From assembly GCA_031270875.1 (NCBI GenBank), contig JAISXC010000051.1:1-10999 (forward strand): a DNA stretch of 10,999 nt, read 5' to 3'. Position 1 is the first letter of the stretch. Each line of letters begins with the position of its first letter. Source of the stretch: Desulfovibrio sp. (lineage in GTDB: Bacteria > Desulfobacterota > Desulfovibrionia > Desulfovibrionales > Desulfovibrionaceae). The notes under the pieces are model-generated. The model worked only from the letters and a program-made list of their open reading frames with translations. It was not told where the DNA came from and searched no databases. Position numbers and translations under genes: made by a program. Positions 1 to 7,375 of this stretch are shown one piece after another.

Positions 1-873
1 GAGCTCTTCGGGCATGAAAAGGGCGCCTTTACCCACGCCATACGCTCCCGTCCCGGCCGTTTTGAACTGGCGGACGGGGGCACTGTTTTTCTGGACGAAA
101 TCGGCGAAATGGACCTGAGTCTCCAGGTAAAGATTCTGCGTGTTCTGCAGGAAAAAGAGATTGAGCGCGTCGGCGGCAACGGCGTAAAAAAGGTTGACGT
201 GCGCATCGTCGCGGCGACCAACCGCGATCTGGAAAATGAAGTCGCGGCGGGGCATTTCCGTGAGGATCTCTATTACCGCCTGAACGTGATCCCCCTTCAT
301 CTTCCGCCCCTGCGCGAACGCGGAAGCGACGTGCTCCTGCTGGCACGGAATTTTCTGGAGCGGTTTTGCGGGAAGAAATCCCGCGCGCTTCTGAAACTTT
401 CTCCTCTTGTTGAAAAAATTCTGGCGGCCTATGACTGGCCGGGCAACGTGCGCGAACTGGAAAACGTCATGGAACGTCTGAGCATTCTGACGGACGGCGA
501 TATTGTTCAGCCTTCTGATATCCCGCCGAAAATTCTGGACAGACTGGGAGACGTCAGCTCTCTGGCTGAGGAAGCGGCGGCCGAGGCGACGGAAGCGCAT
601 GTCCCGGATGTCTCCCCGCAGGCGGGTGCCGCGCTTGCCGTGGAACAGACGGAAACGCCGGCGGAAACGTCCGGCGGTGGACTTGTCTGGCCTGCGCTGG
701 CCGATCTGGAGCGCGCCGGCATGGACCTCAAGACCTTTCTTGACACAGCGGAAAACCGCCTGATGAACGAAGCCCTTGCCAAGGCGGGCAATGTGAAAAA
801 TCTGGCGGCGGAGTTTTTGGGGATCAAGCGCACGACGCTTATTGAAAAACTGAGAAAGCGCAATATGTCGTAA
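1..873 (+). CDS. Sigma-54-dependent transcriptional activator, FleQ/FlrC-like (5' end outside window)
   Basis: This protein would activate sigma-54 RNA polymerase by ATP hydrolysis. The reading frame is open from base 1, so the N-terminal regulatory domain and Walker A lie outside the window. Numbering from base 1, the visible AAA+ part has the loop GAFTHA (residues 8-13), Walker B FLDEIGE (30-36), the sensor I region RIVAATNRD followed by [11 protein letters not shown] and LPPLRER, and the sensor II motif [14 protein letters not shown]. An Ala/Glu-rich linker leads to a Fis-type helix-turn-helix ending [19 protein letters not shown]. That ending and the AAA+ sequence most resemble FleQ/FlrA/FlrC flagellar regulators, but no flagellar gene is in the window, so the target is inferred. 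The oddity is His in place of the second Gly of GAFTGA, the loop that contacts sigma-54. The family is certain; the FleQ-like sub-assignment is moderate. Confidence 0.93.
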   Translation, partial: ELFGHEKGAFTHAIRSRPGRFELADGGTVFLDEIGEMDLSLQVKILRVLQEKEIERVGGNGVKKVDVRIVAATNRDLENEVAAGHFREDLYYRLNVIPLHLPPLRERGSDVLLLARNFLERFCGKKSRALLKLSPLVEKILAAYDWPGNVRELENVMERLSILTDGDIVQPSDIPPKILDRLGDVSSLAEEAAAEATEAHVPDVSPQAGAALAVEQTETPAETSGGGLVWPALADLERAGMDLKTFLDTAENRLMNEALAKAGNVKNLAAEFLGIKRTTLIEKLRKRNMS

Positions 874-884
874 AGGCACATCTC

Positions 885-942
885 TTGCATAACATAGTCG
901 GGTGAGGAATTTTTACATGCGCAACGCAATAATGTTATGCAA
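885..942. repeat. Perfect 11-bp inverted repeat upstream of the TPR gene
   Basis: TTGCATAACAT (885-895) is the exact reverse complement of ATGTTATGCAA (932-942). The 36-base spacer holds the Shine-Dalgarno-like GGTGAGG (901-907) and an ATG (917). The right arm ends on the A of the assigned ATG at 942. It could be a two-half-site operator or an RNA hairpin that restricts translation initiation. There is no T-tract after it, so it is not a typical terminator of the regulator gene. Confidence 0.6.
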
Positions 943-964
943 TGACCACGTGCGATTTTTTTGA
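917..964 (+). CDS. Possible 15-codon leader ORF before the TPR gene
   Basis: An ATG at 917 follows GGTGAGG (901-907) at good spacing and encodes MRNAIMLCNDHVRFF before TGA at 962. It overlaps the first codons of the TPR gene in another frame and ends after a run of seven T (956-962). It could be a regulatory leader peptide. It could also be the true start of the TPR protein if the T-run is miscounted by one base or read by slippage, because losing one T would join the two frames. It may equally be chance. Confidence 0.25.
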   Translation: MRNAIMLCNDHVRFF

Positions 965-3413
965 TTTGTCGCGCCTGTGCCGCTGGAAACGGCATTTCGC
1001 GTTTTGGTTTTTCCTGTCGATGATGTGGACAGGGGCGGGTTTTGCGGCGGAAGCACCGGGCGGGACATCACCGGAGGTTCCGGATACGCGTCAAATTTTG
1101 ACGCCGCAGAATATGCGCTCCGCCGTTAATCCCGGCGGTCCCGAAAGCTGGCCGGAAACGTCGGGGATCAGCACAGCGGCGTCTGCCTCTCCTCTCGCGC
1201 AACCTGCCCCGCCGCCCGCCGCGCAGCCTCAGGCTGAACGGCGGGAGCCCCTCCCCGTGAAAGACAATGAGGCAAGCGCGGACGGCGCCGTGAGCGGCAC
1301 TGTTGTCGGCGTGCCTTTTTCGGATAAGTCCGGTGCCAAAAAAGAGGATGAGCAGGCCGCGCCGCCTGAAGTCATCTACGTTGACGAAAAGGGCAATCCG
1401 GTGCCCAAGCCGCCGGAGCCGGACAAGATGCTCGCGGACGCCAAAAGTCTGATGAACGAGCAAAAAATTGACGAAGCTCTGAATCAGCTGGAAAAAATTC
1501 GGGCGATTTCCGACATCAGCCCGGAGATGCGCGAAGAAGTTCTCTATCTTGTCAGCGACTGCCTGTGGAGCAAATATGCGGGAAACCCTCTCGCGGGGTA
1601 TGAAGCGATTGTCTCCTCCGCCAATGAGGCAATGAACGCCAATCTGCGCTCCCGTCGCGTGCCGGATGCCTTGCTGCGTCTCGCCCTCGCCAACGTCAAT
1701 GTGGGCAATCTGACTGACGCGGGGGGCTATGTGGTCGCCCTGTACAGACGCCACCCCGACTTTTCCGGAGTGGCCCAGGGATTTACCGCCCTCGGCAAGG
1801 AGCAGTTCAGGCAGAAACTGTATCCGCAGGCGGAGCAGAGCTTTGCCATAGTGCTTGACAAATACCCGGAATCATCCTCCTTGGGGGATGCGTCCCTGGG
1901 ATTGGCCCGTTCGCTTTTCGCCTTGAAAAAATACGAACAAGCGGACATTATCCTGGAATTTATGGGCAAACGCTGGCCGCGCGGCTATCTTGCCGATCCC
2001 GGCATTGTGCTTCTCCATGCGGAAAATGCGGAAAAATTGGGCAACGTGTCCGCGGCTTTGGAGCAGTACTGGCTCTACGTCAATTTGAACCCCGAGCGTA
2101 AAGAAAATGGCGATCTTCTGTTAAATATGGCGGATATGTATTTCCGTGAAGGGAATGCCAAGGCCGCGATTTTTTTGTACCATGAGGTTGAACGCCGTTT
2201 CGCAGATTCCCGCGCCGCGGCCGTTGCCCGTCTGCGTCTTGCGGAAAAAGGCATTTACGACGCGCCGATCACCTATCAGCGGATGAACCGGGTTTTTGCC
2301 GGAGAGAGTGATTTGTCTCTGGGGCAAGTGTACAGCGATCTGGCAGGGTTGTCCAAAACCGCGCCGGCATCCGTGCTCGCGCGCCTCAAACTGGCCTTCT
2401 GGCTGTACTGGAACAAAGATTACGCGGAGGCCATGGGCAAGGCGGCGGATTTTATCGACGCCTACCCGGATCACTCCGGCGTGGAGCAGGCGCGCGACGT
2501 TATCTGGCAGGCCTTTCAAAAGGAGCTGGCTGTCAGCCTCGCCGAGCAGAATTATGACCGCATTCTCACATTGTGGAACGGTTTTCCCTTGGTGCGTGAG
2601 CGTTATGGACCGCTTGATTCCGGATTGCGTTTTGCCCTGGCCCAGGGATGGCTCAGACGCGGGGAGAATGAAAAGGCTCTCGACCTGCTGGCGGAATTTC
2701 TCAAGGCACCCATGGAGCCGCAATACGGCGAAGCTGCCTTTCTGGAATTTTTCAACCGCTACCTCAACGCCGGTAATTGGAACGGGATTCTGGATCTGGG
2801 TGATCTTGTGGCAAACTGGCAGTTGAATCCGCTGTTGCGCAATCAACTGGAGTATGCCCTGGCGCTCTCGGCGCAGAATCTCAATCTCGCGGGGCCCGCG
2901 CTCGCCATGTGGAAAAAGCTCGCGGCAAGAACGGATATTCCTCTCTATCAGCAGGCTTACGCCACCTTTTTTCTGGCCCGTGACGCCGAGCGGCGCAAGG
3001 ATATCCGGGATGCCTACGAACGCAACAGACAGGTCATTGAGCTTTTTGTCCGGCTTCAGGACGAACGCTCCGACAAGGCTGATCCGCAGCGCATCAAGGA
3101 GGCTGTTTCCTCGCTGATGGATATCTGCGAGGTGGACAATCGCATCCCGGAAGCGCTGGACTGGATCGCCAGATACAATGCCTTTGTTTCGGAAACCTCG
3201 CCCGAATATCCCGGCCTGCGTTTCCGTGAGGCGCGGCTTTACCGCAAGCTGGGTGATGCCACACGCGCCAGGTCGCTGCTGGAGGACATTGTCAGGCGTT
3301 TTCCCGATACTCCCTTCGGCAAGGCGGCATCAAGCGAACTGCGCACTTTCGAGGTTTCGCGCGATTTGCAGGAGTATGCGTCCGAAGGGGCTCGCGCGGT
3401 CAATGCGCGGTAA
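942..3413 (+). CDS. Exported TPR-type repeat protein, function unknown
   Basis: This is a protein of about 823 residues. The N-terminus has basic residues, a hydrophobic stretch (HFAFWFFLSMMWTGAG) and the possible signal-peptidase sites GFA-A or FAA-E, so export to the periplasm is likely; there is no lipobox cysteine. A Pro/Ala-rich, low-complexity region of roughly 120 residues follows. The rest is almost all helical with TPR-like units, for example around residues 277-335 (AEQSFAIVLDKYP, LGLARSLFALKKYEQAD) and near 575 (EKALDLLAEFLKAP). Such repeats usually scaffold envelope complexes, but no partner can be named. ATG 942 is the first in-frame start after a TAA at 930 and has no good ribosome site; TTG 966 would give a more typical signal peptide. 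It lies 68 bases after the FleQ-like gene on the same strand, so co-transcription is possible. Confidence 0.85.
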   Translation: MTTCDFFDLSRLCRWKRHFAFWFFLSMMWTGAGFAAEAPGGTSPEVPDTRQILTPQNMRSAVNPGGPESWPETSGISTAASASPLAQPAPPPAAQPQAERREPLPVKDNEASADGAVSGTVVGVPFSDKSGAKKEDEQAAPPEVIYVDEKGNPVPKPPEPDKMLADAKSLMNEQKIDEALNQLEKIRAISDISPEMREEVLYLVSDCLWSKYAGNPLAGYEAIVSSANEAMNANLRSRRVPDALLRLALANVNVGNLTDAGGYVVALYRRHPDFSGVAQGFTALGKEQFRQKLYPQAEQSFAIVLDKYPESSSLGDASLGLARSLFALKKYEQADIILEFMGKRWPRGYLADPGIVLLHAENAEKLGNVSAALEQYWLYVNLNPERKENGDLLLNMADMYFREGNAKAAIFLYHEVERRFADSRAAAVARLRLAEKGIYDAPITYQRMNRVFAGESDLSLGQVYSDLAGLSKTAPASVLARLKLAFWLYWNKDYAEAMGKAADFIDAYPDHSGVEQARDVIWQAFQKELAVSLAEQNYDRILTLWNGFPLVRERYGPLDSGLRFALAQGWLRRGENEKALDLLAEFLKAPMEPQYGEAAFLEFFNRYLNAGNWNGILDLGDLVANWQLNPLLRNQLEYALALSAQNLNLAGPALAMWKKLAARTDIPLYQQAYATFFLARDAERRKDIRDAYERNRQVIELFVRLQDERSDKADPQRIKEAVSSLMDICEVDNRIPEALDWIARYNAFVSETSPEYPGLRFREARLYRKLGDATRARSLLEDIVRRFPDTPFGKAASSELRTFEVSRDLQEYASEGARAVNAR

Positions 3414-3420
3414 TTTTTGG

Positions 3421-3436
3421 GGCAACGGGCGTTGCC
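3421..3436. other. Small hairpin after the TPR gene
   Basis: GGCAAC (3421-3426) and GTTGCC (3431-3436) form a perfect 6-bp stem with a 4-base loop, 7 bases past the TPR stop codon. No T-run follows on either strand, so a normal intrinsic terminator is not supported. It may stabilise the mRNA 3' end or be chance in GC-rich sequence. Confidence 0.35.
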
Positions 3437-3499
3437 GGGCACGACCTGCGGCCGTGCGGCGAGTCGGTTGAGGGGCGGTGAAAATCCAGGGAGCCGGAA

Positions 3500-3778
3500 G
3501 TGGGATCTTGTCATCCGATCATGCGATATCTGTCGAGTTTCCTTTTGTGCATCCTTCTGTTTTCCCCGTCCGCCGGCATGGCTTCCGGCAATGTCTATCA
3601 CGGGAATTGGTCGAGCCGCATTTATCACAATTCAACCTGCAAATATTTCACGTGTAAACGGTGCACGGTGAAATTTTTCTCTGCCGAAGAGGCTGAGGCG
3701 AAAGGCTACAGATCCTGCAAGGTGTGCGGCGGCGGCGTGGAAAAACGAGGGGCCGCGCCGCGAAAGGAAAATCGCTAA
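3500..3778 (+). CDS. Small secreted protein with Ada-like zinc-binding cysteine motif
   Basis: This is a 92-residue protein from GTG 3500, which has AGGGAG (3488-3493) at good spacing; ATG 3521 is an alternative giving 85 residues. Both starts yield a signal peptide (MRYLSSFLLCILLFSPSAGMASG). The mature part is a short Cys-rich module: VYHGN, then IYHNSTCKYFTCKRC, then FFSAEEAEAKGYRSCKVC. Cysteines fall at 47, 52, 55, 73 and 76 from GTG. The pattern of HxxxC, a SxEEAxxxGYRxCKVC segment and a final CxxC resembles the N-terminal zinc-binding domain of Ada methyltransferase, which also occurs alone in short proteins. No DNA-methyltransferase part is present. A periplasmic metal- or thiol-binding role is inference. 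Its TAA overlaps the TAG of the convergent gene. Confidence 0.8.
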   Translation: MGSCHPIMRYLSSFLLCILLFSPSAGMASGNVYHGNWSSRIYHNSTCKYFTCKRCTVKFFSAEEAEAKGYRSCKVCGGGVEKRGAAPRKENR

Positions 3779-5553
3779 GGCCGCGGGCTGAAGCGGGTTC
3801 CCAGCAGACGCGCGTTTTCCGGCGCGCTCCACTCCCCGTCGCCGGACGCCAGCAGCGCACCGTAGGCCGACAGGCCCGAAAGGTAATGTTCGGCGTCGTC
3901 TATCCGCGTCCTGAATGCGTGATGGCGGATAAACCAGGCGTCCATGACCGTATCGGGACGTTTGAAGAACATGGCCGTTTCAGGCCAGAAAAAACCGTTG
4001 AGCAGGTAATGCGCCCGGAAATGCATGGCCCGTTTGAATTTTTCCATGTCAACGCCGGCCGTGAGATGGTGAAGATGCGGAAATTTTTCCAGCATGACGA
4101 GCATTTTCTGCGCGGCCATCATGAGTTCCAGCAGCGTGGGATAGGTGGTTTCGCGCTGGAGAATAAAATCCAGATGCCCGAGAAAGTTGTTGATGCCGAA
4201 GGCAAAATAGCGCTCGTCCGGAATGTGCCCGCATATTTCATTGGCGCCGTAGCTCAGCCAGTGGTCATGGGCCTTGCGATGGTCCGCGCTGCTCAAAAAG
4301 AAGTCAAAAGCCTTTTGCGCCGTGCGCAACTGCTCCTTGTCACCGCTTTGCCTGTAAAAACGCAGAAGTCCGAAAACCGCCTCCCCGTCGTAATAGATGA
4401 TGCGAAAAGCCTCTTTCAGGCCAAGGTTGCCGCTGTGCAGCACATGCACAAAAGAGCCGTTGTCCGGATTTTGCATATGCCGTATACCGTTGGCCAGCAA
4501 TTTCATCAGGGGGTGAAATTCGTCCGAGCCCGTGAGTTCCCACCATGCGGCAAAAGCCAGCAGGGCCACCCCGTTGGCGCCGAGCTTGATTTCATTCCGC
4601 GCGTCGTCCACCAGAAAGGCGACGCGTTGCCCGGGGGCGATTTCATATTCCCTGACCAGGGTTTCCGCCAGATAGTGCAGACAGCGCCGGATGGGGGCAA
4701 GCAGGGAATCGTCTTCCGTAAAGGGCAGGACATCCAGCAGGGAATAGAGCGAACTCGCATGGCGCAGGCTGTTGTAGGTCTGTATGAGCCGGCCGAAGCA
4801 GGGGAAATATCCGTAAACAAACTTGCCGCTGGGCTGGATTTGCCTTGCCAGCCAGCGGCTTCCCCTGGTTACAACGTCTTTCAGCATTTCCGGGGTCAGT
4901 CTGCCGACATCCCGGCGCCCTGTATAGATCCCGCGGGTCGTCGCGTCGTATTTGACCGGCAGCAATCCCGGCAAATGATGCGTTTTTCCGTCCGGGCCGC
5001 AATATACCCCGGCGGTTTCAAGTTGCCAGACCGGCTGTTCCGCTGAATCCGGGAGCGGAGGCGGCGGGCTGAAGCGCATTTTCAGGTAATGGTTCAGATT
5101 GACGGGGTTCACAGCTCCCTCGTTCCTGTCCGAACCCTGATAGAATACGGCATTGGCGTTGCATTCCTGCTCGGTGAGAAGGTGCGTGAATTTGTCGTCA
5201 AAGGCCACGCCGAAACGGAAATAGGCGCGCTTTACGGATGCGACGCGCTTTTGCAGTTCAGTCCAGGTTATTTTTTCAGCGCGTTCAACCCAGTCAACGC
5301 GCAGATGTTTGCCGGCCAGTCTTTTACGCTTCATCAATACCCTGGTCAGTCGTTGGCCCGCATCCCAGGCATTGTCAAAAGATTGCGCCGCGGCATGGCG
5401 CACCTCGGCGCGTCTGTCACCGTCGGAGATGGAAAATATCAGGGTGCAGGCCGGGCCGCCGGACTTGTCGCCGGCTGCGGGGCAGTGGGACAGCGCGTGC
5501 TCGCGCAGGCGGGCAAAACGGTCGGCCAACGGAACAGCGGTTTTTTCCCTCAT
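3775..5553 (-). CDS. Unrecognised 592-residue protein, predicted alpha-toroid-like
   Basis: I do not recognise the family with confidence. The N-terminal third (to about residue 165) is basic and contains LRVDWVERAEKITW and LLTEQECNANAVFYQG. A Pro-rich link (FSPPPPLPD, 161-169) separates it from a mostly helical C-terminal part. That part has regularly spaced aromatic and acidic motifs: TYNSLRHASSLYSLLD (259-274), YYDGEAVFGLLRFY (387-400), HWLSYGANEI (431-440) and RIDDAEHYLSGLSAYGALL (550-568). Helical hairpins with such motifs are typical of (alpha/alpha)6 toroid enzymes such as glycoside hydrolases, polysaccharide epimerases or lyases. A carbohydrate-related role is therefore a guess. There is no signal peptide or membrane segment, so it is probably cytoplasmic. 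The start is ATG 5553, with a weak AGG about 11 bases upstream. It is likely monocistronic, with its own promoter upstream. Confidence 0.85.
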   Translation of the reverse strand: MREKTAVPLADRFARLREHALSHCPAAGDKSGGPACTLIFSISDGDRRAEVRHAAAQSFDNAWDAGQRLTRVLMKRKRLAGKHLRVDWVERAEKITWTELQKRVASVKRAYFRFGVAFDDKFTHLLTEQECNANAVFYQGSDRNEGAVNPVNLNHYLKMRFSPPPPLPDSAEQPVWQLETAGVYCGPDGKTHHLPGLLPVKYDATTRGIYTGRRDVGRLTPEMLKDVVTRGSRWLARQIQPSGKFVYGYFPCFGRLIQTYNSLRHASSLYSLLDVLPFTEDDSLLAPIRRCLHYLAETLVREYEIAPGQRVAFLVDDARNEIKLGANGVALLAFAAWWELTGSDEFHPLMKLLANGIRHMQNPDNGSFVHVLHSGNLGLKEAFRIIYYDGEAVFGLLRFYRQSGDKEQLRTAQKAFDFFLSSADHRKAHDHWLSYGANEICGHIPDERYFAFGINNFLGHLDFILQRETTYPTLLELMMAAQKMLVMLEKFPHLHHLTAGVDMEKFKRAMHFRAHYLLNGFFWPETAMFFKRPDTVMDAWFIRHHAFRTRIDDAEHYLSGLSAYGALLASGDGEWSAPENARLLGTRFSPRP

Positions 5554-5666
5554 GAGCGAACAAACCTGAAAATATGAATTTTGCGTTTCATGAGCGCGGC
5601 AGGCATGGCTTTCTGTAGCGTCGCCGCTTTTGCCTTGCGTGTGGTTGCCGATAGAAAGATGTCCAT
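5550..5666 (-). CDS. Possible 38-codon leader ORF coupled to the 592-residue gene
   Basis: In the leader of the 592-residue gene a frame opens at ATG 5666 and ends with a TGA (5552-5550) that overlaps the next ATG (5553) as ATGA. That arrangement allows translational coupling. Internal ATG codons at shorter lengths end with MKRKIHIFRFVRS. None of the starts has a clear ribosome binding site, so this is weak and may be chance. Confidence 0.2.
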   Translation of the reverse strand: MDIFLSATTRKAKAATLQKAMPAALMKRKIHIFRFVRS

Positions 5667-5901
5667 TGCGTGTTCAGTGTATGGAGAGCATATTTTCTGT
5701 AAAGTATAATTAAAACAACAGTCAATGTCAATACAATGTAAGGAATTATTTTATATAGCCGTAGTACCGGTCATGAATGCATCAGAAAATTCTGCGCGTC
5801 ATGGCGCGTGCTTTGAACGCGAGAAAGCGAATGCGTTGACGTCTTGCCGGCATTCAAGGCCTGGCCCTCGCGGCTCTTGTGGGGACAAACTGCAAGGTGG
5901 C
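5554..5901. other. Gene-free stretch with leader and promoter of the 592-residue gene
   Basis: These roughly 350 bases lie between the start of the 592-residue gene and the stop of cobS. The part around 5690-5760 is clearly AT-rich. It holds one strong promoter (listed separately) and possible short leader ORFs. No tRNA, transposon end or convincing cobS terminator was seen; CAGAAAATTCTG near 5783 is a small palindrome. Confidence 0.6.
5703..5731 (-). promoter_or_regulatory. Near-consensus sigma-70 promoter for the 592-residue gene
   Basis: On the minus strand TTGACA (5731-5726) and TATACT (5708-5703) are separated by exactly 17 bases in AT-rich DNA. The predicted transcript start is near 5696, giving a leader of about 143 nt before ATG 5553. 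The plus strand also shows TATAAT (5705-5710) with a poorer -35 (TGGAGA, 5682-5687), but no plus-strand gene follows it. Confidence 0.7.
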
Positions 5902-6663
5902 TTACAATGTCGCCAGCAAAAACCAGGTCTGGCCCAGTATAACGGCCGCGCCCAGGAAATCGCCGGAAAATCCGCCTTTTTCATGGGCCAGCTTTGCCAG
6001 GGCGCGTACAAGCCCGTATTGAACCATGGGCAGCGCCAGGCCCTGAAGCCAAGGCAGGCCGAATGCGCATAAAACAATCACCATACCCAAGGAGATCAAG
6101 GCAAGGACGGCGGCTGTCCTGAAACTCGCCCCTGCCTTCACCAATCCGCCGAGAGATTGCGGATTGCGCGGAAGCGCTGAAGCCGCGAGCCACACGGCGC
6201 AAGCCCGTCCCCAGGCGGGGGCGAGGATAAGCCCTGTCCAATCGCGGCCAGCCACATGCCAAGCGGTGGCGGCCCATTGCCCGCAAAAGGCGACAAGCAG
6301 GCTCAGGGTGCCAAATACGCCCAAGCGGCTGTCTTTGAGTATTTCCCAAAAAAGTGGTCCGGGCGCGCCGGCGGCGTCCGCAAGGTCTGCCAAGCCGTCC
6401 CAGTGCAGGCCGCGCGTCAGCCACATTTCAAGTCCGAGCCACAGCAGCGCGGCAAGGGCGAAGTTGTAAGGCTTTGCGGCTTCAAAGGCGGACAGGTCGG
6501 CCATAAAGGCCTGCGCAAGCCAGGCGGCGGCTGTGCAAAGCGCCCCCAGAACAAGGCCTACCGGCGCGAAAAAAGATACGCAACGGCCAATAGCGGCGGG
6601 CGCGCAAAGGCGCGCTGGCGCGAGGCGGGTCAGAAAAGCAAGAGCGCTGAGAAAGGCCGTCAT
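5902..6663 (-). CDS. cobS: Adenosylcobinamide-GDP ribazoletransferase (cobalamin synthase)
   Basis: CobS is an inner-membrane enzyme that joins adenosylcobinamide-GDP to alpha-ribazole (or its phosphate) in the last part of adenosylcobalamin synthesis. Counting from ATG 6663 (253 residues, usual CobS size), family signatures are visible: TRGLHWDGLADLADA around residues 83-97, KDSRLGVFG near 110-118, and GGFSGDFLGA near 230-239. The remainder is hydrophobic with several membrane segments. The acidic HxDGLAD motif is the metal/substrate site known in this family. ATG 6663 has a GGA about 6 bases upstream; a longer TTG start at 6678 lacks a better site. It lies 66 bases after rex on the same strand and is probably the last gene of that transcript. 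No other cobalamin gene is present and no cobalamin riboswitch precedes it. Confidence 0.93.
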   Translation of the reverse strand: MTAFLSALAFLTRLAPARLCAPAAIGRCVSFFAPVGLVLGALCTAAAWLAQAFMADLSAFEAAKPYNFALAALLWLGLEMWLTRGLHWDGLADLADAAGAPGPLFWEILKDSRLGVFGTLSLLVAFCGQWAATAWHVAGRDWTGLILAPAWGRACAVWLAASALPRNPQSLGGLVKAGASFRTAAVLALISLGMVIVLCAFGLPWLQGLALPMVQYGLVRALAKLAHEKGGFSGDFLGAAVILGQTWFLLATL

Positions 6664-6729
6664 GCCGTATCCAGGCAACCCGCGGTTATGTTTCCGCCCC
6701 GGAACTGAACATGCCCCGGAGGCCGCGCG

Positions 6730-7368
6730 TCAGCCCTGCTTGGGATGTTTGAAAGCCAAAGCATAGAGATGGTCAAAAAAGTCCACATATTCGACATTGA
6801 CGCCTGCAGGCACTTGCAACCTAGCCGGAGCAAAATTGAGTATGGCTACAAGGCCCGCGTTGATCAAGTGATCGGCCGCGCGCTGAGCGCGTTCGGGCGG
6901 GGTGGTGATGATGCCGATTTCAATGCCCGTTTCCGGGACAAGGCGCGGAAGCTCCGAAGTGCAGCGCACTTCCAGACCGTGGACAATTTCTCCTATCTTG
7001 AAGGGATCACAATCAAAGATGGCCGTGATGTTGAAGCCGCGCGCGCGGAAATCCCCGTGATTGAGGAGGGCTTTGCCGAGATTGCCCACCCCTATGAGAG
7101 CCATGCGCCATTCCTGATCCACACCCAAGGAGGATGTGATGGCCTTGATGAGAGAGAGGACGGGGTAACCCACCCCGCGGATGCCGAATTCTCCAAAATA
7201 GGCGAGATCCTTGCGTACCTGGGAAGCGTTCACCCCACAGGCGAGAGCCAGAGGATGGGAGGAGATTACTTCCACATTGTCGCGGGCAAAGTTTTCCAGC
7301 ACCTGAACATAGGTGGCCAGACGCTGTATTGTCGCGCGCGGGATGTGTTTTTCTTTCAGGATATCCAT
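6730..7368 (-). CDS. rex: Redox-sensing transcriptional repressor Rex
   Basis: Rex is a homodimeric cytoplasmic repressor that binds its operator when NADH/NAD+ is low and is released by NADH. The protein has 212 residues, the usual length. The N-terminal winged helix covers about residues 1-80, starting IPRATIQRLATY and including VNASQVRKDLAYFGEFGIRGVGY, the family's recognition region. A Rossmann domain follows with GVGNLGKAL (93-101) and, at the end of the second strand, IFDCDPFKIG, where Asp119 should select NADH over NADPH. The C-terminal helix VEYVDFFDHLYALAF swaps between subunits in known structures. The ribosome site is poor (GGA 3-4 bases before ATG 7368), and a strong hairpin sits directly upstream. 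It follows atpE in the same direction; in sulfate reducers Rex is reported to control energy-metabolism genes. Confidence 0.97.
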   Translation of the reverse strand: MDILKEKHIPRATIQRLATYVQVLENFARDNVEVISSHPLALACGVNASQVRKDLAYFGEFGIRGVGYPVLSLIKAITSSLGVDQEWRMALIGVGNLGKALLNHGDFRARGFNITAIFDCDPFKIGEIVHGLEVRCTSELPRLVPETGIEIGIITTPPERAQRAADHLINAGLVAILNFAPARLQVPAGVNVEYVDFFDHLYALAFKHPKQG

Positions 7369-7375
7369 AATTCCG

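Noticed and set aside
3466..3510. GGTGAAAATCC before the secreted Ada-like gene resembles a cobalamin riboswitch segment
   Set aside because: The rest of the conserved core (the CCCGCNACTGT-like box and the closing elements) is missing, the region is too short, and the downstream gene is not a cobalamin gene.
3724..5046. Long plus-strand open frame (440 codons) over the 592-residue gene
   Set aside because: It lies antisense to a gene with a strong promoter and protein-like motifs. Its translation has no recognisable domain, and long antisense frames are common in GC-rich DNA.
5705..5710. TATAAT on the plus strand as a plus-strand promoter
   Set aside because: Its -35 matches only 4 of 6 bases, and the downstream plus-strand frame runs antisense into cobS without domain-like sequence; the minus-strand promoter at the same place is better.
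5774..5807. Small palindromes CAGAAAATTCTG and CGCG-N6-CGCG downstream of cobS as a terminator
   Set aside because: The stems are only 4-5 bp and no proper U-run follows the GC-rich one; the evidence is too weak to annotate.
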